Positions 29,119 to 37,935 of a DNA stretch of 42,142 bases are shown in pieces. The notes under the pieces are model-generated. The model saw only the letters and a program-made list of their open reading frames with translations. It had not been told where the DNA came from and searched no databases. The stretch covers positions 1 to 42,142 of the forward strand of contig CALURX010000016.1 of assembly GCA_944323265.1 (NCBI GenBank), given 5' to 3'. Source of the DNA: Candidatus Gastranaerophilales bacterium. Its GTDB lineage: Bacteria; Cyanobacteriota; Vampirovibrionia; Gastranaerophilales; Gastranaerophilaceae. A program made the translations under genes and the position numbers. Numbering within the stretch: the stretch's first letter is position 1; each line of letters starts with the position of its first letter.

Positions 29119-30696
29119 TTAATTTAATGGCTCATATCGTCCGTCTGGATAGACTTTAACTCTTCTTCCGTTTTTATCCTGCATTATTTGTCCTGTTTCC
29201 GGAATGTTATTAAGTGCAGGGTTTGAGCGTCTTCTTTGATCCATAATGACCTTGTTGCATAAATTTGCCGCCTGTTGTTGTGTCATCTCCTTACCTTGCC
29301 TATTTTCTAACTGGTCCGCATACCTAACAAAATCGGTAATCATGTTATTAATAGCGTTATAACGATTATCTTTACCTGCGTAAGCTTTTTCCGCAAAGTT
29401 ATAAATAGCAAGATATGATCTGCTATAAGTATCTCTGCCGCTCATTTCACCGTAAGGCATACCGAAAATGTTTTTACCCATTTTCTTTATACGTTTAACT
29501 TTCGGTTCATTTACTTTTGTCATATACGTTTTATACTCGGAATCCGTTAAATACGGTCGGTAAGCTTCTATTTTATTCTGAAATTCGACAATGTCTTTTA
29601 GTTCTAATTCTGGATCTAATTTTCCCTTTTTAGTCATACCGCCTAGCGTATTTGTAATATCTTCTAACGCTTTCGAGCGGTTTGCCTTATACGCCTGCTG
29701 TGTTTGTATTTTTTCGCTTCTTACCCCTTGTGTTGTCAATGAGGTTGTAGGTTTACCACCAAGTGCGACAATGCGTTTATTATCCGCAATAGATTGAGAA
29801 ATACTGTATTTCCCTTGATTTGCAAGAATAGCGGCGTTTTGTTTTATATCAAAAATCTCAAACATGTTATCCATTCTTTCTTGCTTTTCTTCTGCCTTAA
29901 TAACGCTATCTGCCATTTTGAGATATTTATGCTTAGTTTCCGGATCCATGTATGCGTCAAGCTTTCCGCTCTCAATCATAGCCTTAGCTTGGTTACATTC
30001 TTTTCTATCTAGCATTCCGAGGATATATGCTTCTGCAATACCCTTTTTAACGTTTTCTATCTCTTCCGGACCTTTAGCACCGTAAGTAAAATTAATTAGA
30101 TTGTTAAAATCCATTTCTTGCGTGCCGTCATCAACAAACGCATTTATCATACCTTGCACCCGGTTAAAATCGCTTGTTCCAGCGGCTTGAGTGTAAAGCT
30201 GATTAAAAGTATTTTGGATCTTAACTTTAGCATTGGCGGTATCCTGTGTTATTCTCCACGAATTAACTTCATTTAGTTTGCCGCGCAAACTGTTTGTTAA
30301 TATTCCCGCCATTTTTTCTTTAACAGAAGGGTTATTGTCAAATTCGGCTAACCCCTGTTGAATCATAGCAGAACCTTCGCGCTGGATCATCTCTAAACCG
30401 CTTTTAGGATCGTTTATCCATTCCCTTTTATTTTTATCAATCATCTCCCACATCTGTGTTTCAAGAGCGGTCGACTTTTCATAAGCGGTTAAAGTATCAT
30501 TAACATTTTGGAGTTTCGCATTAGCGGCGTCTATTTCTTTCTGCTTTTTTACTGCTAATTGATTAAAAGATTGCGCAAGCTGGAGAGAATCCCCCTCAAT
30601 AGTTTTAGCAAGATTATAACCTGACAAATCTAAATTAGGCGTGCCGACTAATGATGAAGCTAATCTATCTTGCGTATATCTTGGAACTCTAGCCAT
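29119..30696 (-). CDS. Internal virion protein, gp15-like
   Basis: 525 residues, helical, Gln/Asn/Lys-rich, with coiled-coil near the N-terminus (SFNQLAVKKQKEIDAANAKLQNV). Ends with a short KNGRRVKVYPDGRYEPL motif. It overlaps the upstream gene by one base (TAATG). Order small, middle, large before the fibre gene matches gp14-gp15-gp16 of T7. It is expected to form part of the core ejected into the cell. Confidence 0.7.
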   Translation of the reverse strand: MARVPRYTQDRLASSLVGTPNLDLSGYNLAKTIEGDSLQLAQSFNQLAVKKQKEIDAANAKLQNVNDTLTAYEKSTALETQMWEMIDKNKREWINDPKSGLEMIQREGSAMIQQGLAEFDNNPSVKEKMAGILTNSLRGKLNEVNSWRITQDTANAKVKIQNTFNQLYTQAAGTSDFNRVQGMINAFVDDGTQEMDFNNLINFTYGAKGPEEIENVKKGIAEAYILGMLDRKECNQAKAMIESGKLDAYMDPETKHKYLKMADSVIKAEEKQERMDNMFEIFDIKQNAAILANQGKYSISQSIADNKRIVALGGKPTTSLTTQGVRSEKIQTQQAYKANRSKALEDITNTLGGMTKKGKLDPELELKDIVEFQNKIEAYRPYLTDSEYKTYMTKVNEPKVKRIKKMGKNIFGMPYGEMSGRDTYSRSYLAIYNFAEKAYAGKDNRYNAINNMITDFVRYADQLENRQGKEMTQQQAANLCNKVIMDQRRRSNPALNNIPETGQIMQDKNGRRVKVYPDGRYEPLN

Positions 30697-31271
30697 TACA
30701 ACCCTCCTATACTTGGTAACGTGCCCGAATAGCCGGACGCGGTAGTAGAACTGCTGCCGGTAATACTAGGCGTCCAACCTGTAGCTACACCATTAGCGGA
30801 AGAACCAGCAGCGTTGCTACCGCTACCCCATAAGCCGTTAGCTGCACCGCCGGCAATAGTAGTCCCTATTGTAGTTAATGCGTCAGCTGCTCCGCCAAAT
30901 AAAGAGGAACGCCCATTATTAAATGCGGTATTAGCATTTGTCCTGTATAAATCGGCTTGTGCTGCTCCTTGTCTACGGATAGCGTCAACCTCTTGTTGTC
31001 CGAGTGTCATTGTTTCGTACAGAATTTCGAGAGGAGAACCGGCACTTGTAACAACTCCATTTTTCGCCATGGCCATTACTTGCCGTGCTGCCGTTTTATC
31101 AACTTCTCTTTGTTTTTGCAAGGCTGCATATTCGCTCTCTTGTTGCGCTATTTGCGCCTGTTTCATTAGGGCAATACCTTGATCGGAATAAGCGGAATTT
31201 GCTTGTATCCCTTTAACTATTGACGCACCTGCGGAAAGTGCTGTAAATGCTACTAATGCTCCTGTTGCCAT
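30696..31271 (-). CDS. Internal virion protein, gp14-like
   Basis: 191 residues. A hydrophobic N-terminal stretch (GALVAFTALSAGASIVKGI), a central helical part rich in Gln/Ala (QAQIAQQESEYAALQKQREVD), the motif GVVTSAGSPLEILYE common in podovirus gp14-like proteins, and a Gly/Ser/Ala-rich tail. Expected to insert in the outer membrane during DNA ejection. Coupled by one-base overlaps to both neighbours. Confidence 0.72.
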   Translation of the reverse strand: MATGALVAFTALSAGASIVKGIQANSAYSDQGIALMKQAQIAQQESEYAALQKQREVDKTAARQVMAMAKNGVVTSAGSPLEILYETMTLGQQEVDAIRRQGAAQADLYRTNANTAFNNGRSSLFGGAADALTTIGTTIAGGAANGLWGSGSNAAGSSANGVATGWTPSITGSSSTTASGYSGTLPSIGGL

Positions 31272-31708
31272 TAACTATACCTCGCCCAGATTTTATAATC
31301 GTTTCCTTTGGAATCATACTTTTTGAGAATTCCCTCTAAACTAAACTTTAAAAACGATAACCAACGATTATGCAAATCGTCATCTAATGCATGTATTTGT
31401 ATCCTATGATATTCTTTAAAAATGCCGGAGTTAAGCGTTCGTCTAACACATCGAGCAAATTGTATCGGATATTCCGGAAGATATTTTGAAGGCAAAACAA
31501 ACAATTCACAAACGCCGGGCCATAATTCGTAATAACCCATAATAGCGAGTATTCTTCCGTCATGGAGTATTGTTCCGCATGTCTTGCTTTGCTCGAATTT
31601 TTTTAAAGCAAACGCCCAGTTTTCAAGATTTATTGTTGTCATACTTTCGTATTCCCGGATCTCCATGCATTCAACGTGTTCGATTTTAAAAGGAATAACT
31701 TTAGTCAT
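31271..31708 (-). CDS. GNAT-like / T7 gp13-like virion assembly protein
   Basis: 145 residues. The sequence CGTILHDGRILAIMGYYELWPGVCELFVLPSKY... followed by RIQIHALDDDLHNRWLSFLKFSLEGILKKY has an acetyltransferase-like layout (beta hairpin, hydrophobic strand, helix), as in the gp13-like proteins of T7-type phages. GGAGG precedes the start. It overlaps the tail-tube gene by eight bases. Catalytic activity is not proven; a structural role is equally likely. Confidence 0.6.
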   Translation of the reverse strand: MTKVIPFKIEHVECMEIREYESMTTINLENWAFALKKFEQSKTCGTILHDGRILAIMGYYELWPGVCELFVLPSKYLPEYPIQFARCVRRTLNSGIFKEYHRIQIHALDDDLHNRWLSFLKFSLEGILKKYDSKGNDYKIWARYS

Positions 31709-34307
31709 CTACAACCTCCATATAAATATCGAGTGCCTGAATAGTACAAGGTAAAGGACTGTCTTGTACAACATAGACATGTTTTCTTTTTTGTGTCTTA
31801 TCATCATAAACCTGTGATTTTTCACCGGAGAATAGCGCTGTAGGTCTATTCGTTTTACTATCTATGTCCCTAAAATCTAATTTATTTAAGTTATACAAAC
31901 CTGTCCCAAACTTTACGCCCAAAGAATTTAAAAACTCAAATACAACCTTATACACATTCCGTGCTTTATTCTGCGCGCTTCCTGTAGTTCCTCCTACATT
32001 CAAATTCATTGTTTTTATCATTCCACGATAGCCATAACCGATATGGATAACATCGGCCTGCGTCCTAAGTTCAATAGCCCCGTTTTCTACAACGCAATCC
32101 GGGTGTACTGCCCCGTCAGCAACAACTGAAACGGTCTCACCTTCTAAATGTTCTAAACCGCTAATGTTTGCCGTTGTAAGCGTCCATATTCCCGGTGCCA
32201 TTGTATCTATATCAAACTCTTTTAAAATCTTACATTTTACTTGTTTCGCATTGATAAACTCAACAATTTTCGCACGCCCAGAGCCGATACCCTCTTTATG
32301 CAATCGCCAGATCTGCCTATCAAGATCATTATCATTAAATATATCCACGTCCGAATTAAAATAAGCTAGGTTATTTTCTGATCTTGAAATCTTTTGAATA
32401 GTAATAGTAGCATTGTGAGACACGCCTAATTGACTGCCGTCATAACTCATGCAGCAATCAAGGTGCTTTTCTAATTTTTGTCTTTCGTATAAATCATTCT
32501 GATACCGTTCTTTGTCCTCATTTTTCGTTAGCTCATCTGTGTAAAAATCTTCTTCGGTAACGAATTCAATATAATCAGATACATACTCTACGTATCTCTT
32601 AGTTTTACCGTTTATAACTCTTTCAACAACTAACCATAGTTGATCATAGTTATTAGCTCTTGGCATTATTCCGGCGCTTATAACTTTACCGGAACCACCT
32701 AAAATGGTTCTATGCCAACCTGCAACGTCTTCGGTTTCATGATATGTTAAACCTATTAACTGCCCATTCTTTTTAGGGATCCAGAAAATATCCGGACGTC
32801 CTTGTTGGAAAACAATCTCCCGGCAACCGCCGGAAGTAATCCTATCAGATACTAAATTCTTGTCGACAGATTTATAGGAATCATAAACAAGATCATATTC
32901 AAGACCGCGTAATATTAAGCCCTCTTTCTGCAAATAAAAAAGCAAATTCCCTTTAGGAACAGGTCTTATATTAGCACAGCCGGAAGAATCAATCGGGCGC
33001 GCCATTGGTACGGATTCCGCACTAAACGCAGTATCTGAACCGTCCGAACTTACTATTCTTAAAAGCCCGCCTTCTGTACCTACGATAAAATATCTGTTAT
33101 TAGCTGCTAACCATTTAATAATGGTACTCTTACCGTTCATTGAAGCAAGGTACATCTTAATAGCGTCATTTGCTAGTGTTCCTGTAGTAAAGTCATCATA
33201 GCGAGGTGTACCGTCCTCCTCGTCCGGGCCTCTGCTCATAAGGATTAAATCCGGCTCATTTTCAAAACCCGCATATATAATACGCCCGGCTCCGTCAAAA
33301 GCTACGGAGCTAGGGTATTTTCCTTTTTCCGTCATGTAGTCGCTTGTCCTCTCAAATTCCGCAAAGGACCAATCCGTATGAGAAGAACGTGTCAATTTAC
33401 GAGGCTCGTATTGATTATGAACGATATACGCCGTATCTGTATTTTGAGTGTATTGGATTTTATGTAAATACGACATAATCTCTTCATCGGTTAAACCCTC
33501 AACATCTTTATACGGTGTCTCTATTTCAACTATCTTAGAAATACGTCCGCCTGAAATATATAAAAGACTTGTAGTATCGATAGCCTCGTCTTCATCGTTA
33601 TACAGTTCAAAGGTATCGGTAGTAACGTTTTTAACTATAAATGATTTGTTATTAAGCACCTCCATACCAACAACATCATTAAGGAAGACCTCGTCTTCGT
33701 TTTCCAAACCGTGATTTTTAATCGTAACGACAGCCGGAGACACTGCTGTTATTCCGGTTATCGTTTTCTCTATACTTCCGTCGGATTTATACTCCTTATC
33801 AGTTGTATCAATTGCGGTATCGTCAAGAGAATATAAAGCAAAAGTATTTGTTTGAACGGATTTAACTTTATAATATCCGTCCGTTATAACCTCTGAAATA
33901 GTACCCTTTATGCCGCTAATATAAACAATCTCATCATTAACAAAACCATGAGAATTAGAAGTAACAACGGCCGGAGACGCTGCCGTTATTCCGGTTATCG
34001 TTTTTTCTCTGGAATCAACGATAATACCGTTATCCTTATAAAACCTAAAATATCCCGGTGTACATTCAATTAGGTAGGATTGAGAATCAGAAAACTGAAA
34101 CGGTATGAATCTTGCTAAAGCATTTCTACGGGTAGGGTTTACAAACACAGTACCGGTACGATATTTTACAGGTCCTGTAGTTTCCAGCAAGAAATTTTCT
34201 AATCTTTCACAGCCATTAGAATATACTTTAATATCACTTCTTGCAGATACAGAAGGGCATAGTTCACCGCCTACAAAATTCCGTACAACTTCATTAACCA
34301 GAGGCAT
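31701..34307 (-). CDS. Tail tubular protein B, gp12-like nozzle, with duplicated domain
   Basis: I chose the ATG at 34307, seven bases after GGAGG; 868 residues. The start is typical: FVGGELCPSVSARSDIKVYSNGCERLENFLLETTGPVKYRTGT. Residues ~102-178 and ~181-253 are two copies of an FCCH-like beta domain (TITGIT, SPAVVT, GYYKVKSVQTNTFALYS / SFIVKNVTTDTFELYN). The rest is beta-rich with a propeller-like middle. It forms the tail nozzle below the gp11-like ring and carries the fibres. Confidence 0.82.
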   Translation of the reverse strand: MPLVNEVVRNFVGGELCPSVSARSDIKVYSNGCERLENFLLETTGPVKYRTGTVFVNPTRRNALARFIPFQFSDSQSYLIECTPGYFRFYKDNGIIVDSREKTITGITAASPAVVTSNSHGFVNDEIVYISGIKGTISEVITDGYYKVKSVQTNTFALYSLDDTAIDTTDKEYKSDGSIEKTITGITAVSPAVVTIKNHGLENEDEVFLNDVVGMEVLNNKSFIVKNVTTDTFELYNDEDEAIDTTSLLYISGGRISKIVEIETPYKDVEGLTDEEIMSYLHKIQYTQNTDTAYIVHNQYEPRKLTRSSHTDWSFAEFERTSDYMTEKGKYPSSVAFDGAGRIIYAGFENEPDLILMSRGPDEEDGTPRYDDFTTGTLANDAIKMYLASMNGKSTIIKWLAANNRYFIVGTEGGLLRIVSSDGSDTAFSAESVPMARPIDSSGCANIRPVPKGNLLFYLQKEGLILRGLEYDLVYDSYKSVDKNLVSDRITSGGCREIVFQQGRPDIFWIPKKNGQLIGLTYHETEDVAGWHRTILGGSGKVISAGIMPRANNYDQLWLVVERVINGKTKRYVEYVSDYIEFVTEEDFYTDELTKNEDKERYQNDLYERQKLEKHLDCCMSYDGSQLGVSHNATITIQKISRSENNLAYFNSDVDIFNDNDLDRQIWRLHKEGIGSGRAKIVEFINAKQVKCKILKEFDIDTMAPGIWTLTTANISGLEHLEGETVSVVADGAVHPDCVVENGAIELRTQADVIHIGYGYRGMIKTMNLNVGGTTGSAQNKARNVYKVVFEFLNSLGVKFGTGLYNLNKLDFRDIDSKTNRPTALFSGEKSQVYDDKTQKRKHVYVVQDSPLPCTIQALDIYMEVVDD

Positions 34308-34962
34308 TATTATCCTCCTCGTCTTTAGCCCATTCCGCTGGGCGTGTTCTATATGCGTACGAATAATCCCCAAAACCACGTCTTGCCCTGCGATAACGTG
34401 AGCGTTGTATTCTTACTGGCGGTCTCTCCTGTCCGTCAATAGAAATAACTTTAGCTTCTTCAAGTTCTATCCACTTTTGCAACCTGTCTAAAACAGTCTG
34501 TTTATTAGTGAAACGATACGCCATATTAACAGCGAGATATAACGAGAATAGCTGCTTAAATCCGCTATCATATTTCCTTACGTCTGTCTCTCTTCTTATG
34601 TATTTAAGTTTTATGCTTGAAGCTGTGCCGTTCATGAGGATATAACCCCCGGCAAAATCTGGGTATTTACTATTGGTGATAGGTTTTCCGTTAATCTCTA
34701 ATAGCCTAACAAAATCATCGGGTAACTTATACGCTGATTCATACTCAAATTCCGGAGTTCCTTTTAAATCTCTCGGAATTACTTTCCTTGTTACAGCAAA
34801 ATTCCAAACGTACCGCCTTAAAAGAAAATCCAAAGTGTCATTATACCAACGTGCGCATATACGCTCGTTTTCAGTTGTAGGCGTATCTATATTCCCTATA
34901 TCAGCCCTCTGTCCTAATAAATCCAGAGCCTTATTACAAATATCGTTTTGTGAACTTGCCAT
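34294..34962 (-). CDS. Tail tubular protein A, gp11-like head-tail adaptor
   Basis: I chose the ATG at 34962 (MASSQNDICNKALDLLGQ), behind GAGGATAAT; the longer frame to 35028 has no ribosome site. 222 residues. The N-terminus and WYNDTLDFLLRRYVWNFAVTR, with YKLPDDFVRLLEING, are typical of T7 gp11-type proteins, which form a ring between the portal and the nozzle. Arg-rich C-terminus. It overlaps the nozzle gene. Confidence 0.82.
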   Translation of the reverse strand: MASSQNDICNKALDLLGQRADIGNIDTPTTENERICARWYNDTLDFLLRRYVWNFAVTRKVIPRDLKGTPEFEYESAYKLPDDFVRLLEINGKPITNSKYPDFAGGYILMNGTASSIKLKYIRRETDVRKYDSGFKQLFSLYLAVNMAYRFTNKQTVLDRLQKWIELEEAKVISIDGQERPPVRIQRSRYRRARRGFGDYSYAYRTRPAEWAKDEEDNNASG

Positions 34963-35028
34963 ATTATCCTCTTTAAAAAATAAGCGCACCACTGTGCGCT
35001 TATTCATTTTATTTATATATGTGCGCAA

Positions 35029-35526
35029 TTAACCTTGAACAAAAGTAGCAATAACTACCAGATCTCCTGCTGCGGCGCTAGGTGTAACAGCGGTAAGAGC
35101 AATATCGTAACCGGTATCTTTATTACCTACATCATGCCCTGCTAACTCATAGATCTTCTTACCGATAGTGTCGACAGTTAAAGCGCCAAGCCCATTTTTA
35201 GGTGCTGCAATTGTCGCAGCGGTTTTAAAGTCTAAAGCCGCTGCTAATGCGTCAGCGTCAAGAGCTTCGCCGCCTTGTTCATATATACCTAAGTTATATG
35301 AAGAAGACGCAGAAGAAGCCGCTGCCAAAGCTTCATGAACAATATCGACTTTTACCGGAATCATATTGGAAGTTACTTGAAACAGTCTGTAAACAGAGTT
35401 AGCACCGTCATCAGCTGCAATAGATACTTTTTGTATCATAGTAACAACTTTATTTCCGGTAACATTAACGGAATCCGCTATTTTTCCGTTTTGTATATCT
35501 TCATTTGCATATTTATCTACTGCCAT
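35029..35526 (-). CDS. Putative capsid decoration (cementing) protein
   Basis: I chose the ATG at 35526, seven bases after AGGAGACC; 165 residues. Ala/Val/Asp-rich and beta-like, e.g. SVNVTGNKVVTMIQKVSIAADDG. No catalytic motif. It lies directly after the major capsid gene, as the cementing protein Bbp16 does in BPP-1-like phages. The assignment rests on position and composition. Confidence 0.55.
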   Translation of the reverse strand: MAVDKYANEDIQNGKIADSVNVTGNKVVTMIQKVSIAADDGANSVYRLFQVTSNMIPVKVDIVHEALAAASSASSSYNLGIYEQGGEALDADALAAALDFKTAATIAAPKNGLGALTVDTIGKKIYELAGHDVGNKDTGYDIALTAVTPSAAAGDLVVIATFVQG

Positions 35527-35577
35527 TTTTAGGTCTCCTATATTTGAACTTTCTCCAAACGCAGACAACAACCGCTA

Positions 35578-36474
35578 TTAAGCGGCTGTTGCTGTGGTCT
35601 TAATTTTCTGGATTAAGCACCCTTCGGTACGAACGGCACCCATTTCAACAACCATTTGAACTTGATTAGTTTCAATATAGTCGTTTCTTTTATCGATACT
35701 AAGTTTAGGTGTCAAGCTGATACCTACTACGATACCTCTTGTTGAAGCCGCGAAACAAGAACGAATGTTAGAGCTATCCACTGCTAACATAGGCTTTTTA
35801 GTTTTACCGGCGTATTTAACAAGATCAAAACCTAAAGCATTCTGGATCTCGCCTTTATCAATTACGTATTGACGCGAGTAATCTCCAGAAGTTAATTTAG
35901 TTTCGTTCATTAAGTCGGTATGCTCATCTCCGGAAATACCCATAAAGAATTTTTCCGGCATATCATTACCTACATCAGCGTCAATAAAGTTCTGTTTAAC
36001 TTCCAATAACTTTTCATAAGTTAAGCCGGAAGTTGCATCAACTTCAATAACGCCGTCTTGGGCCGCAGTTATTTCAGTCTCAAAATCGCGCCCAGTTTTT
36101 ACATTAGAGAACATAGCCTCAACACATAAACGATCGAATCTACGTTCAATACCCATAACAATTGCTCGCGCATATACATTATGAGGATCTTGAATCATGC
36201 CTCTAACATCTGCTTCATCAACAGGGATAGTGACTTCAAATCTTCTACGTGCGATTTTTCTTCTCAAATGTTCAATATTCGTAAATTGAACAGGCTGAAC
36301 TCTTCCGCTTACTTCTCTAGCTTCTACAGTCCCTACGCCGTCATAAGCCGCATTATCACCTTTAAGCGGAATTACAGATACATAAGGTCTTAAACGTGCC
36401 TTACACTGTTGCGCTTGAATGTGTACGGTATCCATAAACTGCGTAATCATAGCATTATCAATAGTATTTGTCAT
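35578..36474 (-). CDS. Major capsid protein
   Basis: 298 residues. The sequence fits the HK97-fold capsid family of BPP-1-like podoviruses: ITQFMDTVHIQAQQCKARLRP, VSGRVQPVQFTNIEHLRRKI, RRFEVTIPVDEADV and a C-terminal VQMVVEMGAVRTEGCLIQKI. It follows the scaffold gene and has its own ~200-base leader with a leader motif, as expected for the most abundant structural protein. Confidence 0.82.
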   Translation of the reverse strand: MTNTIDNAMITQFMDTVHIQAQQCKARLRPYVSVIPLKGDNAAYDGVGTVEAREVSGRVQPVQFTNIEHLRRKIARRRFEVTIPVDEADVRGMIQDPHNVYARAIVMGIERRFDRLCVEAMFSNVKTGRDFETEITAAQDGVIEVDATSGLTYEKLLEVKQNFIDADVGNDMPEKFFMGISGDEHTDLMNETKLTSGDYSRQYVIDKGEIQNALGFDLVKYAGKTKKPMLAVDSSNIRSCFAASTRGIVVGISLTPKLSIDKRNDYIETNQVQMVVEMGAVRTEGCLIQKIKTTATAA

Positions 36475-36701
36475 TTCTGATTACCTCTCGTTTTTTACTT
36501 TTTGTGTTCGACATTCGGTAAACGCTACCCGTACAACGGACGCAACCTACGTTTTATCGTAAACGCACCGGATAGATTACTATCATCAAACGGACCAAAA
36601 GGCTACCCGCTACTATAATTATTTAATTTTTTTTAAAAAAATTCAACTGTTTGTAAAATTTTAAAAAGTTCCGTAAATCTGCATTAATACAAGCAATACG
36701 G
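36475..36701 (-). promoter_or_regulatory. Capsid leader region with leader motif
   Basis: 227 bases without a gene. On the minus strand there is an A/T-rich stretch with TATAGT, then a GC-richer part with repeated CGGGTAGC, GCGTTTAC and TCCG and a CCGT-TGT-ACGG hairpin. The leader motif TGTCGAACACAAAAAG (36513-36498) and GAGAGGT before the ATG follow. It probably supplies extra transcription or a stabilised mRNA 5' end for capsid. Confidence 0.45.
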
Positions 36702-37640
36702 TTATTTTACATGATTTAATTGTCCGTACAAAGATTGTACCTTCTCTTGTTGTATTTTATATTGTGGATCAAATGGGCTCATGCTAGCCAATTTAGCTAA
36801 TTCCTGTTGTGCTTGTTCCCTTATTGTGGAACCGTCTCCGGAGTTAGAATATCCTTTACGCAAAACTTCCAAATCATCTTGTGAAATATACTCATCTGAA
36901 ACACCTTTTAACACAGAAGCCATAATAATTAAATCCTTATTAGGCATGTTATTTACATGAGACTTTAAATTTTCAGGCGTATATTTACTGATAAGTGCCT
37001 TTGCTACATTTTGAACAGCTTCACGATCTTTGCCCCACGTTTCTGTTGCTAACGTCTCAAATTCTTCATCACTTATCTGCAATTCTTTTTGTTTAGCTGC
37101 AATTTGCTCTAACGCCGATTTATTAGCCTCTAACATTAAATCATCATATTTACTGCTGATAATTTTAGCCTGTTCTTTAGATAAACCGGCTTCGTAAAAT
37201 ATTTCACGTATTTTATTCTCAAACCCTTCCGGGTGAACATTTTTAAGGTTATCCGGTAACTTAGAACTATCAAATTCGTAAATGCTGGAATCTTTTAATC
37301 CGATCCTATTTCGGTATTCGTCCCAATCCTCTTTAGAAGCATTATCGCCCGGGATAAAAGCTTTTTTTCCGACTAAAGTTTCTAAGTTATCTATCTTTTC
37401 AAACATTTTTTCCGGAGATACTAATTCTTGCATAAAGCCTTTATCAGCATAGTCCTTACCGTAAGTAGCTTTAAAATCATCAAAATTAAAGCTGTTATCG
37501 TTGTTAGAACCTTCGGCACCGCCTGCGCCGCCCCCTGTACCTATACCATTTCCGGTAGCCATAGCGGTAATACCTTCAGCGCTTCCCCCTTCTGCGCCTT
37601 CCGCAAAATAACAAGGTCCAAATAATCTTTTTTTACTCAT
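36702..37640 (-). CDS. Scaffolding protein
   Basis: I chose the ATG at 37640 (MSKKRLFGPCYFAEGAEGG), seven bases after GGAGG; 312 residues. Gly-rich N-terminus, then acidic, helical, with many Glu/Lys/Gln, and a basic, Gln-rich C-terminus. Its position between the portal group and the capsid gene and its low-complexity acidic character are typical of podovirus scaffold proteins, which guide capsid assembly and then leave. Confidence 0.72.
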   Translation of the reverse strand: MSKKRLFGPCYFAEGAEGGSAEGITAMATGNGIGTGGGAGGAEGSNNDNSFNFDDFKATYGKDYADKGFMQELVSPEKMFEKIDNLETLVGKKAFIPGDNASKEDWDEYRNRIGLKDSSIYEFDSSKLPDNLKNVHPEGFENKIREIFYEAGLSKEQAKIISSKYDDLMLEANKSALEQIAAKQKELQISDEEFETLATETWGKDREAVQNVAKALISKYTPENLKSHVNNMPNKDLIIMASVLKGVSDEYISQDDLEVLRKGYSNSGDGSTIREQAQQELAKLASMSPFDPQYKIQQEKVQSLYGQLNHVK

Positions 37641-37935
37641 CTTCGTCCTCCTTAAATTCAATTGATATAATATTCTCTTTACTTAAAAATTTTCGTATCC
37701 TCATGTATACGTCTCTACGTGCTTCGTTATAAATTGAGCCTAAAGGGTTTATCTCCCCCGTTGCACAACTCGCAACTACAGCAGGCTCGTTAAATCCGCA
37801 TTCCTTCATTAAGTATCTGAATACCACTTTTCCGGAACTTGTTTTAGCAACATTGTTAAAAGCATTTCGCAGTTTCTGTAATTCTTTTTTATACTGGTTT
37901 TCTTTCGTAGTCTCTTGCGTTTTTTCTTTTGCCAT
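37633..37935 (-). CDS. Bbp19-like protein
   Basis: 100 residues. LRNAFNNVAKTSSGKVVFRYLMKECGFNEPAV...GSIYNEARRDVYMRIRKFL matches the Bbp19-like phage family (NAF...GK.V...L...CG, N.GRRDV). The acidic tail KEDEDE overlaps the scaffold start. Function in the head unknown. Found next to the portal in BPP-1-like phages. Confidence 0.75.
   Translation of the reverse strand: MAKEKTQETTKENQYKKELQKLRNAFNNVAKTSSGKVVFRYLMKECGFNEPAVVASCATGEINPLGSIYNEARRDVYMRIRKFLSKENIISIEFKEDEDE

Noticed and set aside
29583-29600. Another copy of the leader motif (ATTGTCGAATTTC on the minus strand)
   Set aside because: Lies within the gp15-like coding sequence, lacks the ACAAAAA half and has no start codon nearby.
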